Positions 1-8,081 of a DNA stretch of 64,000 bases are shown piece by piece. The stretch comes from Methanoculleus frigidifontis (GTDB lineage: Archaea > Halobacteriota > Methanomicrobia > Methanomicrobiales > Methanoculleaceae), in contig NZ_VCYH01000009.1 of NCBI RefSeq assembly GCF_030464345.1, positions 55,170 to 119,169 of the forward strand, read 5' to 3'. Below the pieces are notes generated by a model. That model was not told the origin of the DNA, searched no databases, and saw only the letters and a program-made list of their open reading frames with translations. Within the stretch, counting starts at the first letter, position 1. Every line of letters starts with the position of its first letter. The position numbers were made by a program, and so were the translations under genes.

Positions 1-236
1 CGGTCATGGTCGGCACACCGGAATGGATGCAGAGGAGGATGGGGCTCCGGCGGCACCGGGGCTGCCGCAGGCCGGGCGCTGCCGGGTACATCGAGGTGCC
101 GCTCGGCCGGGACACGCTGCGGGCGCTCAAGAAGGGCCTGCGGGGGATCCGGTTCGGGCGGGTGCCCCGGCTCGGAGAGATCGTCGCAGCGCTCGATCAT
201 GCGTGGCTGGCTGCCGAGCGGGCGCCGGAGTCCTGA
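1..236 (+). CDS. possible 3' end of a gene entering from the left edge
   Basis: The reading frame is open from the window edge to a stop at 234-236. The last 50 residues (from YIEVPLGRDTLRALKKGLRG to the end) have a protein-like composition. The first part is arginine- and glycine-rich and resembles GC-rich shadow coding, so there may be a frameshift near position 85 or the gene may simply be unrelated upstream. No family is recognised. It is convergent with the next minus-strand gene, which ends at 248. It could also be non-coding. Confidence 0.2.
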   Translation, partial: VMVGTPEWMQRRMGLRRHRGCRRPGAAGYIEVPLGRDTLRALKKGLRGIRFGRVPRLGEIVAALDHAWLAAERAPES

Positions 237-247
237 TCGCAGGGTGC

Positions 248-577
248 CTATCCTGCTGATCGCTCCGGGCAACCCCCGGGCCGGCACCGCGGAGCCTGCG
301 GGCGCAGAAAGCCGTTGCCGCACCGGGTGCACCGGTACTGGGCATAGACAACCGCATGGTCCGGGATCTCGACGGAGCCGAGCCACTCGCCCGGACTCCC
401 GCAGCGGGGGCACGCCGGCGTTGCCTCCTCCTGCACCTTCTGTTTTATCAGGAGGGCGATGATCGCCTGGTTGACGTCCGGATAGGGTGCATTGCTGCCG
501 TTTGACTGTACTTTCTCCATCAGCCACCGGTAGAGTGAGTCCGGTAGGCGTACGGTGATCTGGGGGCGTTCTTCCAT
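248..577 (-). CDS. ribbon-helix-helix-like protein with C-terminal zinc ribbon
   Basis: A 109-residue protein. Residues 6-48 (ITVRLPDSLYRWLMEKV, then a helix around VNQAIIALLIK) look like the beta strand and two helices of a MetJ/Arc-type DNA-binding fold. Residues C56, C59, C83 and C86 form two CxxC knuckles of a zinc ribbon. The N-terminus is clearly paralogous to the divergent protein at 698-982, which shares the VRLPxxLYRWL signature but lacks the zinc ribbon. A DNA-binding regulator or antitoxin-like role is inferred. The last 15 residues (PRCRPGGCPERSAG) are unusual and may be read-through past the true domain end. The ATG at 577 sits about 25 bases from a TTTTTAAG box. Confidence 0.65.
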   Translation of the reverse strand: MEERPQITVRLPDSLYRWLMEKVQSNGSNAPYPDVNQAIIALLIKQKVQEEATPACPRCGSPGEWLGSVEIPDHAVVYAQYRCTRCGNGFLRPQAPRCRPGGCPERSAG

Positions 578-617
578 GGTATCTGCATGGGAAGCGCCCG
601 CTTAAAAATGATACCTA
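575..617. promoter_or_regulatory. candidate promoter/operator between the divergent RHH genes
   Basis: A GGTATC (578-583) and its inverse GATACC (610-615) flank an A/T-rich TATA-like stretch (CTTAAAAATG, 601-610). This lies immediately upstream of the minus-strand gene starting at 577 and about 85 bases upstream of the plus-strand gene at 698. Inverted half-sites around a TATA box are what an autoregulated ribbon-helix-helix protein would need, but this assignment is inference. Confidence 0.3.
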
Positions 618-697
618 TGGGTAGCGAATGTTACCGCGATCCGCCGGCGAAAAACAAGAGACTATATCGGCTCGCGGGAAATACCTGAAGAAGAGAG

Positions 698-982
698 ATG
701 GAACCGTCCGAAAACGTGCAGAGCAAGCAGGTGGGGGTGCGGCTGCCCGGCCATCTCTACCGGTGGCTGAGGGTGAAGGTGGACGCTGGCGAATACTCCA
801 ATATGGCGCAGTCCGTCATCGGGGAGCTGACGAAGGCGAAGGCGCTCGAGGAGCAGCGCCGCGAGCCTGCGGCCTACGCTGTCCGCGAAGAGCCGGAGAG
901 CGACCCGCTGCTGCGGCTCGTCGACGAGCGGCTGGACGCGCTCCGGCGCGAGCTCCACGGCGAGATCGAGCGGCGGCGGTGA
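698..982 (+). CDS. ribbon-helix-helix-like DNA-binding protein
   Basis: A 94-residue protein. Residues 11-50 (KQVGVRLPGHLYRWLRVKV through VIGELTKAK) match the RHH-like domain of the divergent neighbour at 248-577. The C-terminal third (about residues 66-94) is a charged helix, probably a coiled coil, in place of the neighbour's zinc ribbon. It has no obvious toxin partner downstream. The start is the ATG after AGAAGAGAG. A role as a transcriptional regulator or antitoxin-like protein is inferred from the fold alone. Confidence 0.6.
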   Translation: MEPSENVQSKQVGVRLPGHLYRWLRVKVDAGEYSNMAQSVIGELTKAKALEEQRREPAAYAVREEPESDPLLRLVDERLDALRRELHGEIERRR

Positions 983-1326
983 TGGCGGGCGGCAGTCCTC
1001 CCTGCCCGAAGGGCTCTTTTTTCGTCGATGGCTCGTGCCGCGGTCCCGGCAACGCTGCAATCTTCTCCCCGATACCTTTGGGAATACTCCGACCTTCTTC
1101 TTTTTGGCTCAGCTGTGATCTCGATGATGAGTAAACCGATCCCATTGCCCCGGCGGTTCCCCTACGATCCAAGCTGCTCATGCTCCGTGAAATGATCGAC
1201 GCAGAGATGGTGCGAGCACCGGCCGCTTGGAGAGCTCCTTATCGCAAAAGCGTTTGCGGCGGTCGACCTCATCCCGTCTCCGTCGAAGAATACTTCTGCT
1301 TGTTTGACGTTTGCTTATTTGCAGAC
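983..1326. other. intergenic stretch without a supported gene
   Basis: Overlapping open frames on both strands here have arginine-rich shadow composition and no recognisable domain. A T-run (GGGCTCTTTTTTCG, about 1012-1025) shortly after the RHH gene could end its transcript. Nothing else is recognised. Confidence 0.4.
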
Positions 1327-1643
1327 ATGCCGGCGAACAAAAATCGGATCGTGGAACTGGCAGGGCAGGACGCTGTTCTCATCTCACGGCATGCCCGGGT
1401 CCGGATGTTTGAGAGGAACATCCGGACGGACGAGATCATTGCCGTCATTATGGCCGGTACGATCATTGAGGACTATCACGATGATGAACCGTGTCCTTCC
1501 GTAATGATCCCTGGTTTTATCGGGGATCAGGCATATCAGTAGTGTGGTAGCTATCTGTAGTGATCACCTCCGGGTCATTACCGCGTACGCAGCGCCCGGA
1601 GGACCTGTGGACCGACAACCGGATACGGAGAGAGCAAAAATGA
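1327..1643 (+). pseudogene. DUF4258 family gene broken by two frameshifts
   Basis: The first frame (1327 to the stop at 1540-1542) reads ISRHARVRMFERNI, IIEDYHDDEPCPSVMIPGF and GDQAY, the usual N-terminal two thirds of a DUF4258 protein. The family's next strand, VVAICSDHLRVITAY, is found in a second frame from 1544. The expected tail, RPEDLWTDNRIRREQK followed by TGA (1641-1643), lies in the third frame from 1593. So two small indels, at about 1536-1543 and 1589-1592, disrupt the gene. The ancestral stop would overlap the ATG of the following YgiT-type gene (ATGA), the usual coupling of such pairs. DUF4258 proteins are often paired with YgiT/MqsA-like antitoxins, so this is probably an inactivated toxin-like gene. 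Confidence 0.7.
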
Positions 1644-1885
1644 TTCCTGAAAAATGCAGCCTCTGCAAGGGTGCCCTGCACGAAGGAAAGACCGAGTTTC
1701 TCGTGCGGGTGCAGAACGAGGTCATTGTCGTGCGCGACGTCCCGGCGTACATCTGCGACCGGTGCGGTGAGGCGTACTTTACAGCAGAGACCTCCCGGAG
1801 GATCGACGTGATCATGGACGGGGTGCATCGGGGCACTATCTGTCTCCATCCGCTCGCCGCCGGTGAGATCACCCTTGCCGAATAG
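1640..1885 (+). CDS. YgiT-type (MqsA N-domain-like) zinc-finger protein
   Basis: An 81-residue protein with C6, C9, C39 and C42 in the YgiT arrangement (CSLC, about 30 residues, then CDRCGEAYF). The signature VVRDVPAYICDRCGEAYF is typical of the family, whose members act as the antitoxin-like half of DUF4258/YgiT or MqsR/MqsA-like pairs. The ATG at 1640 overlaps the ancestral stop of the preceding broken DUF4258 gene and follows GGAGAGAG. There is no HTH extension as in full MqsA. This gene is intact although its partner is not. Confidence 0.75.
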   Translation: MIPEKCSLCKGALHEGKTEFLVRVQNEVIVVRDVPAYICDRCGEAYFTAETSRRIDVIMDGVHRGTICLHPLAAGEITLAE

Positions 1886-2147
1886 CGGGTATCTGTCAGT
1901 CCGTCACTGCATTCCGCGAACAAAAATACCGAAGGTTGCGGACTCTCCGATACGCGAACGCCCCGAAACGCCGCCCCTGTCCGGCACACCGGCTCTGCAG
2001 CAAACGATCGACGGCATCGGAGAAGTTCGTCCGATCCTTTTCACTGTCGCAGGTTCCCGCAAGGTCGCGTCGCGGATGGTGCCTGCCACCCGGCCACCCA
2101 TGGTTTTTTGAACCGGCGGGCCGTAAACCCGGGGTTGTGGTGCAGGC

Positions 2148-4808
2148 ATGCGGCCCTCAACGCTGGTGATCCTCGGGCTGGCAGGAGTGGCGATTGCGGT
2201 ATCGATCGCCGTCGGGGTTCTCGCCGACTGGTTCTGGTTCGGGGCGGTCGGCTACGAATCGGTCTACCTGACCGTGCTCGCGGCACGGGTCGGCCTCGGG
2301 GTTCTGGGTTTTCTGGTCTTCTTCGCCGTTTCGTACGGGAACGCCGCCGTCGCCGCCCGGACGGCGGGGCAGGGGACGCCGCTCGTCGCCGGGCTCATCG
2401 CGGCCGTGGGGAGCCTGCTTGCAGGAATCGTCCTCTCGGGCGCCTGGGAGACGGTGCTGCTCTTCTTCAATCAGACGGCGTTTCTCGCGGATGACCCGAT
2501 CTTCGGGCTTGATATCGGGTTCTACGTCTTCGCGCTTCCGTTCTATACGCTCATTGTCAATTTCCTGCTGGGGCTCTTCCTCTTCGCGGCCGTTCTCGCC
2601 GGCGCCGCGTTCCTGATCCGGGCGCTCGGGATCGAGCTTGAGCCGGGCCGGCAGCCGGCGGTGACCGCAGAACCCCGCGGCTGGCAGCAGTATGCCCGGG
2701 CGTTTCTCCCCCATCTCTCCGTGCTGCTCTTCCTTGTCTTTGCGGCGCTCGCCGTCCGGCTCTGGCTCGCCCGCTACGGCATCCTCTTCTCCACGACGGG
2801 AGCGGTCTACGGCGCCGGGTACACCGCCGTCAACGTCACCCTTCCGGTGCTGACGGTTCTGGCCGCGCTTGCGCTCGTCATCGGGATCGGTTTTCTGATC
2901 AACGCGGCCTTCGGGCGGATCCGGGTGATCGCCTACGGCCTTGCGGCCTTCGTGGGCGTCGCCCTGATCGGCCTCGTCGCCGTCGCTGCCGTGCAGGGGC
3001 TCATCGTGGCGCCGGACGAGTTCAACCTCGAGCGGGAGTACCTCGGCTACAACATCCAGCATACCCGTGCCGCCTACGACCTCGACGAGGTGGACGACCG
3101 GTTCTTCCCGGTCGCGCTCAACCTTACGGCGGAGGACATCCGGGAGAACAACGCCACGATCAGCAACATCCGGCTCTGGGACTGGCGGCCGCTGCAGGCC
3201 ACCTACGCGCAGCTGCAGCTCTTCCGGACCTACTACGACTTCTTCGACGTCGACGTCGACCGCTACACCCTCGACGGCCGGTACAGGGAGGTGCTCGTCT
3301 CGGCGCGGGAACTGAACGTCGGGCTCCTCCCCGAGCAGGCGCAGACCTGGGTGAACCGCCACCTCATCTTCACCCACGGCTACGGCGCGGTGATGAACCC
3401 GGTCGACCAGGTGACGCCCGAGGGGCTCCCGGTCTTTTATCTGCGGGACATCCCGCCGGTCGCGCAGTTTGAAAACCTGACCGTGACCGAGCCTGCCATC
3501 TACTACGGCGAGGAGACCGGCAACTACGTGGTGACGCAGACGACCACGGCGGAGTTCGACTACCCGTCCGGCGAGCAGAACGTCTACACGAGGTACGGCG
3601 GCACCGGCGGAGTGCCGCTCAGCGACGGGCTGCGGCGGCTCGTCTACGCGGTCAGGTTTGGGTCGATAGAGCTTCTGGTCTCGGGCTCGATCACCCCGGA
3701 GAGCAGGGTCCTTCTCTACCGGAACGCAGCCGAGCGGGCGGCGGCCATCGCCCCCTTCCTCTCCTATGACCCCGACCCCTACGTCGTGGTCGACGGCGGG
3801 AAGATCTTCTGGATCATCGACGCCTACACGACCTCCCTGCAGTACCCCTACGCCGAGCCGACGGCCACGGAGGTTCTCGACGGCGGGCGGACAAACTACA
3901 TCCGAAACAGCGTCAAGGTGGTCGTCGACGCCTACACCGGCGACGTCGCCTACTACGTCGTCGACCCGGACGACCCGCTGATCGCCGCCTACGAAAAGAT
4001 CTTCCCTGGCCTCTTCCGCGGGATCGGGGAGATGCCGGCGGGGCTTCGCGACCACATCCGCTACCCTCAGGGGATCTTCCAGGTGCAGGCGAACGTCTAC
4101 GCCCTCTACCACATGCAGGACCCGCTGGTCTTCTACAACAAGGAGGACGCCTGGGTGATCCCGGACGAGATCTACCGGGGGGCGAGGCAGCCGATGGTGC
4201 CCTACTACGTCATCCTGCGGCTCCCGGGCGAGACGGACGAGGAGTTCATCCTCATGCTCCCCTTCACGCCCCGCAACAAGGAGAACATGATCGGCTGGAT
4301 GGCGGCGCGGTGCGACGCACCGAAGTACGGCGACCTGGTCGTCTTCCGGTTCTCAAAACAGGAGCTGACCTACGGCCCCATGCAGGTCGAGGCCAGGATC
4401 GACCAGGACCCCGAGATCTCGCAGGCGATCACCCTCTGGTCGCAGGCGGGCTCCGACGTCCTGCGGGGCAACACCCTCGTGATCCCGATCGAGAATTCCA
4501 TCATCTACATCGAACCGCTCTACCTCGAGGCGACCGAGCGGGGAACCCTGCCGCAGCTCCGGCGGGTGATCGTCGCCTACGGGGACATGCTGACCATGCA
4601 GGAGACCCTGAACCAGTCGCTGGCGGTCATCTTCGGCGAAGGCGGGGAGGCGCCGCCCGGGGAGGTGCCGGCCGTCGGCGGCGATCTCGCAGAACGGCTC
4701 GCCCGGATCAGCGATCTCTTCGATGCCGCAGAGCAGGCGCTCTCGGAGGGTGATCTCGGGCGCTACCAGGAGCAGATCAACGAGATCGGGCAGGTCGCGT
4801 CGCCGTAG
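2148..4808 (+). CDS. UPF0182 (COG1615) family large membrane protein
   Basis: An 886-residue protein. About seven hydrophobic segments occupy the first 290 residues, beginning LVILGLAGVAIAVSIAVGVL. A large hydrophilic, presumably extracytoplasmic, domain runs from about 290 to 830 and is rich in tyrosine and aspartate, with blocks such as YLGYNIQHTRAAYDLDEVD and PRNKENMIGWMAARCD. It closes with a helical tail (LARISDLFDAAEQALSEGDL) where the family also has a UPF0182 tail. Length and order match the family. The biochemical function is unknown. It appears to be a single-gene unit, followed by a T-rich stretch at 4816-4830. Confidence 0.9.
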   Translation: MRPSTLVILGLAGVAIAVSIAVGVLADWFWFGAVGYESVYLTVLAARVGLGVLGFLVFFAVSYGNAAVAARTAGQGTPLVAGLIAAVGSLLAGIVLSGAWETVLLFFNQTAFLADDPIFGLDIGFYVFALPFYTLIVNFLLGLFLFAAVLAGAAFLIRALGIELEPGRQPAVTAEPRGWQQYARAFLPHLSVLLFLVFAALAVRLWLARYGILFSTTGAVYGAGYTAVNVTLPVLTVLAALALVIGIGFLINAAFGRIRVIAYGLAAFVGVALIGLVAVAAVQGLIVAPDEFNLEREYLGYNIQHTRAAYDLDEVDDRFFPVALNLTAEDIRENNATISNIRLWDWRPLQATYAQLQLFRTYYDFFDVDVDRYTLDGRYREVLVSARELNVGLLPEQAQTWVNRHLIFTHGYGAVMNPVDQVTPEGLPVFYLRDIPPVAQFENLTVTEPAIYYGEETGNYVVTQTTTAEFDYPSGEQNVYTRYGGTGGVPLSDGLRRLVYAVRFGSIELLVSGSITPESRVLLYRNAAERAAAIAPFLSYDPDPYVVVDGGKIFWIIDAYTTSLQYPYAEPTATEVLDGGRTNYIRNSVKVVVDAYTGDVAYYVVDPDDPLIAAYEKIFPGLFRGIGEMPAGLRDHIRYPQGIFQVQANVYALYHMQDPLVFYNKEDAWVIPDEIYRGARQPMVPYYVILRLPGETDEEFILMLPFTPRNKENMIGWMAARCDAPKYGDLVVFRFSKQELTYGPMQVEARIDQDPEISQAITLWSQAGSDVLRGNTLVIPIENSIIYIEPLYLEATERGTLPQLRRVIVAYGDMLTMQETLNQSLAVIFGEGGEAPPGEVPAVGGDLAERLARISDLFDAAEQALSEGDLGRYQEQINEIGQVASP

Positions 4809-4860
4809 ATAACGCCTTTGTTCTTTTTTGGGGTCCTGGTAGTGCTGGGAATCCCTGCAC

Positions 4861-4868
4861 ATATATAG
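4861..4868 (+). promoter_or_regulatory. TATA box of the mntA-hepT pair
   Basis: ATATATAG at 4861-4868 lies about 45 bases before the mntA ATG (4912). It is the most A/T-rich octamer in an otherwise GC-rich gap, and a start of transcription near 4890 would give a short leader. Confidence 0.45.
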
Positions 4869-4911
4869 TATCCGACGGTAACAACTATCAAGAGAGTGAG
4901 AGAACTGCCGT

Positions 4912-5202
4912 ATGGGTATCTCGAGACAGGTTCTGGAAAAGAAAGACGACATACTTCGCATCGCCGCACGACACGGTGCTCATACGATTCGGATCTTCGG
5001 TTCGGTTGCCCGGGGCGAGGAGACGCCGGAGAGCGACGTCGACTTCCTCGTGGAGTTCGAGGAAGGCCGCACCCTTCTTGATCAGGTGGGACTCATCCAG
5101 GATCTGGAAGACCTGCTCGGTTGCAGGGTCGATGTCCTGACCGAGGGAGGGTTGCACTGGTATATACGGGATCGGGTACGGCGGGAGGCGGTTTTGCTGT
5201 GA
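4912..5202 (+). CDS. mntA: MntA-type nucleotidyltransferase (MNT domain) antitoxin
   Basis: A 96-residue minimal nucleotidyltransferase. The signature is [20 protein letters not shown], with G30-S31 and the metal-binding D42 and D44; D74 (RVDVL) is the likely third acidic residue, so the active site looks complete. Proteins of this type AMPylate the HEPN partner HepT and neutralise its RNase activity. The gene overlaps hepT by 4 bases (GTGA at 5199-5202), a tight coupling typical of MNT/HEPN modules. Confidence 0.85.
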   Translation: MGISRQVLEKKDDILRIAARHGAHTIRIFGSVARGEETPESDVDFLVEFEEGRTLLDQVGLIQDLEDLLGCRVDVLTEGGLHWYIRDRVRREAVLL

Positions 5203-5537
5203 AGGACGATCGGCTCTACCTGATCCATATCCTCGAGCGGATCGAACGAATCGAATCCTATGTGCAGGGCGGCCGGGAAGAGTTCGTAGCATCGCCGATG
5301 CGGCAGGATGCGGTTATCAGGAACCTCGAAGTTATCGGAGAGGCTGCAAAGTGCATATCCGAAGATCTTAAGCAGCGGTATTCCGACATTCAGTGGCGAC
5401 AGATTGCCGGTCTGCGTGACGTCTTAATCCACCAGTACATGGGTGTGGACGTTGCCCGGGTGTGGAATATCGTCGAGCGTGACCTCATCCCCTTAAAGAT
5501 CCGTATCCGGAACCTGCTCGCGGATCCCGGTACATAA
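5199..5537 (+). CDS. hepT: HEPN domain toxin of the MntA/HepT module
   Basis: A 112-residue all-helical protein. The catalytic HEPN RNase motif RX4HXY is intact as R73-DVLI-H78-Q-Y80, followed by MGVDVARVW, which is typical of HepT. The GTG start at 5199 overlaps the mntA stop. No closer ribosome-binding site or ATG exists, and this start aligns with family members ([17 protein letters not shown]). The predicted role is an mRNA- or tRNA-targeting RNase silenced by MntA. Confidence 0.85.
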   Translation: MKDDRLYLIHILERIERIESYVQGGREEFVASPMRQDAVIRNLEVIGEAAKCISEDLKQRYSDIQWRQIAGLRDVLIHQYMGVDVARVWNIVERDLIPLKIRIRNLLADPGT

Positions 5538-5574
5538 GGCCGGCCGATCTGGGGGGGTTCGGCGAGTGCAATCG

Positions 5575-5583
5575 CTTTTTATA
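5575..5583 (+). promoter_or_regulatory. TATA box of the CBS-pair gene
   Basis: CTTTTTATA at 5575-5583 ends about 27 bases before the ATG at 5610, so the transcript would begin at or only a few bases before the start codon (leaderless or nearly so). Confidence 0.5.
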
Positions 5584-5609
5584 CCCGCGCCGCCCAGACT
5601 CCCGTAGGT

Positions 5610-6068
5610 ATGGAGCCCGGCGATACACCCATCCGCAAGATCATGCACCGGGAGTTTCTGCACGTCACCCCGGAGACGCCCGTCGCCGTCGTCCTCGAGA
5701 AGTTCTCGGAGCGCGGGCGGCACGACCTGATCGTCCTCGACGAGTCCGGCGGCTTTGTCGGGGTGATTCTGCTCACCGATATCGTCGGGTGCGTCCTCCC
5801 CCGGCTTGGCATCAGGGCGAAGAAGCGGTCGGCGGCCCTCCCCTCCGATCTCCTCTGCATGATGCGGGGCGGTGACCAGGGTGCCGGCGACCTCGCCACC
5901 CGGTCGCATATCGCGATAGGGGAGGACGCCACCGTCGCCGACGCCCTCGCCCACATGGCCCGCGACCGCCACCCCTATCTCGTCGTCGTGGACGCGGCCG
6001 GGACGGCGGTCGGCTGCATCGAGATATCGGATATCATTGCGTTTCTGCGGAAGGACGGCCACCTCTAG
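5610..6068 (+). CDS. CBS-pair domain protein
   Basis: A 152-residue protein made of two CBS domains. The first is about residues 5-60 (IRKIMHREFLHVTPETPVAVV, then DESGGFVGVILLTDIV). The second is about residues 88-150 (DLATRSHIAIGEDATVADALAHM, then GTAVGCIEISDIIAFL). Such pairs bind adenine nucleotides and act as energy or ligand sensors. It has no fused effector. Its 3' end overlaps the antiporter gene on the other strand by 35 bases, so the two are convergent and not in one operon. Confidence 0.85.
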   Translation: MEPGDTPIRKIMHREFLHVTPETPVAVVLEKFSERGRHDLIVLDESGGFVGVILLTDIVGCVLPRLGIRAKKRSAALPSDLLCMMRGGDQGAGDLATRSHIAIGEDATVADALAHMARDRHPYLVVVDAAGTAVGCIEISDIIAFLRKDGHL

Positions 6069-7221
6069 CCCCTCGCTCCTGCAGGGCGAACCCCCACTTC
6101 ATCAGGAGCGGGGCCGCGAAGATCGTTGCTATCACCATCACCGTGACGGCGGAGTAGAGCCCGGCGCCGATGATCCCGGCGGCGAGCGAGACCTGGGCGA
6201 CGACGAGGGCGATCTCGCCGCGGGCCGAGATCCCGAACCCCACCGTGAGTGCGGCGGCCGGGCTTGCGAGGAAGTAGCGGGAGCCGAGATAGCCGCCGAG
6301 GGTCTTGCCGGCGATGGCGAGGACGATCAGGGCCGGGACGAGCAGGCCGACAAAGACGGCCGGGTCCGGGGAGAAGAGCAGCCCGATCGAAGCGAAGAAG
6401 AAGGTGACGAAGAACCCGAACCCGAAGTCGATGATGCCGTCGAAGACGCTGCGGTCGTTCCGGACCTGCCGGCCGAGAATGATCCCGGCGACGAACGCCC
6501 CGATGGCGTAGTGCAGCCCGAGCGCGTGCGCCGCCGCGGCCGTCGCCAGCGCAATGGCGATCGCCGCCACATAGGGCATCTCGTGGGTCAGCATCGAGCG
6601 TGAGATCCGGAAGAGCCAGACCGAGAGCCGCCGGCCGATGGTGAACGCAAAGCCGATGAAGAGAACGGCGAGGAGGAGCGCGCCCGCGAGCGGCAGGAGA
6701 TCGAGCCTGCCCGAGAGCGCGACCGGGGAGAGGACGCCGAGGAGGACGATCCCGATGATGTCGTCGACGACCGCGGCGCCGATGACCGTGTTTCCGACCA
6801 GGCTGTCCAGGCGGCGCAGGTCGATCAGCGCCCTGACCGAGACACCGATGGAGGTGATCGAGAGGATGACGGCGAGGAAGAACTGCTCGGCGAAGGAGAG
6901 GCCGAGGAGGGCGCCGCCCAGAAATCCGAGGGCGAAGGGCACGGCGACGCCGGTTCCTGCGGTGAAGGCGGCGGCGCTCTTCGCTGCTGCAAAGGCTTTC
7001 GGGTTCATCTCCACGCCGGAGATGAAGAGGAGGGCGATGACGCCGATCGTCGCGAAGACCTCGAGGGTTTCATCGAGCGTCACCAGCCCGAGCACCGCCG
7101 GCCCGAGGAGGACCCCGGCGCCGATCTCGCCGATCATCGGCGGGTAGCCGAGCCGCTCCAGCCCCTCGCCGAAGACCTTGGCGACGACCAGGATGACGAT
7201 GATCGCGACGATCGGATCCAT
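6034..7221 (-). CDS. CPA2-type cation/proton antiporter (Kef/NapA-like)
   Basis: A protein of about 395 residues with around 12 membrane segments. The start is set at 7221 (MDPIVAIIVILVVAKVFGEG) because the upstream extension is hydrophilic and proline- and arginine-rich. The family helix PPMIGEIGAGVLLGP is near the N-terminus. The unwound-helix motif VVDDIIGIVLLG carries the paired aspartates seen in electrogenic Na+/H+ exchangers of the NapA type. GLHYAIGAFVAGIILGR is also conserved. There is no fused TrkA-N domain, unlike Kef potassium channels. The product probably extrudes Na+ or K+ in exchange for protons. Confidence 0.85.
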   Translation of the reverse strand: MDPIVAIIVILVVAKVFGEGLERLGYPPMIGEIGAGVLLGPAVLGLVTLDETLEVFATIGVIALLFISGVEMNPKAFAAAKSAAAFTAGTGVAVPFALGFLGGALLGLSFAEQFFLAVILSITSIGVSVRALIDLRRLDSLVGNTVIGAAVVDDIIGIVLLGVLSPVALSGRLDLLPLAGALLLAVLFIGFAFTIGRRLSVWLFRISRSMLTHEMPYVAAIAIALATAAAAHALGLHYAIGAFVAGIILGRQVRNDRSVFDGIIDFGFGFFVTFFFASIGLLFSPDPAVFVGLLVPALIVLAIAGKTLGGYLGSRYFLASPAAALTVGFGISARGEIALVVAQVSLAAGIIGAGLYSAVTVMVIATIFAAPLLMKWGFALQERGARGGRPSAETQ

Positions 7222-7395
7222 CAGGGGAGAGATGGTCGTCCGGGGCGCAAAAGCCTTGCGACGTTTTGGGGATGAGGGGAAACACTCCATGTAGCGATCC
7301 GGTCGACGAGGCGTCTTCACACGGTTCGAGCCTCAGATCTCCCGCCGGAAGCAGCGGGGTGGGTGAGATGAGCCGGCTGCGCCGGATGGTGAGGG

Positions 7396-7837
7396 ATATC
7401 TTCGTGGGGGTGGGGGAGGGGGCCGGCCCCATACGCGCTACCGTAGCCTCTGGGTGCACCGAAATTCCTGGTGCTATCGGCGGGGTCCAGGCACTTGATG
7501 AGGTCCCATCTCTTGCTCCGGATGACCGCAATCCGGGGCATGGGCTTTCCCCTGTGTATCGCCATGACTGCCCCCGCCCCTGGGGGCGGGGGAGGAGGCC
7601 GGAGGCCGGGTGGGGTGGGGTCGATGATGTCTGTGGATCTTCATGGGAGACAGGGGAGGGGAAACCCCCACCCCCCGGGGCGATAGCCGCCACGGTTCAC
7701 GGCATGGGGAGACGCCCGGGAAAAAGGTCGTCCACGGGACAAGCCCGGTCAGGGGAAGAACCCGGTAGACGCGCAAATCCCCGTATCTCAGGGTAGCGCT
7801 AATGGAGGGCATCCACCTCCCCTGACGCGATTATCCC
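7396..7837 (+). repeat. dispersed intergenic repeat, copy A (MITE-like)
   Basis: A full-length copy. The left arm (7396-7440) has a G-run, the GGGGGCCGGCCCC hairpin and CATACGCGCTACC. The core includes TGGGTGCACCGAAATTCC, CTTGCTCCGGATGACCGC, CATGACTGCCCCCGCCCC, GGGAGACAGGGGAGGGG and CACGGCATGGGGAGACGCC. The right arm (about 7790-7837) is the imperfect inverse of the left (GGTAGCGCTAATGGAGGGC, then a C-run and GCGATTATCCC). The remaining bases of the 7222-8081 gap (7222-7395 and 7838-8081) hold no recognised gene. Confidence 0.85.
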
Positions 7838-8081
7838 TCCGGCCCCTGGACCTGAATAGGCGGGGGTGCATACAAACCCATCAATCACCTGCAAAGAAAA
7901 AGTCTCAGGTTTTTTGCAGACGCTATCAGAGTGCAAGAGAGTATTTCCCCTCTTATCGCATGCGATTGCCGTTCTGACCCCTGAAACCTGGGGCGGTCGC
8001 GGAGGAAGGTGGTCATCGTTTCTCCTCCGCGTGGTGTAATCCCGGAGCCTCTCCCGGCAGGGCAGCAGGGAAAAAAAGAAT

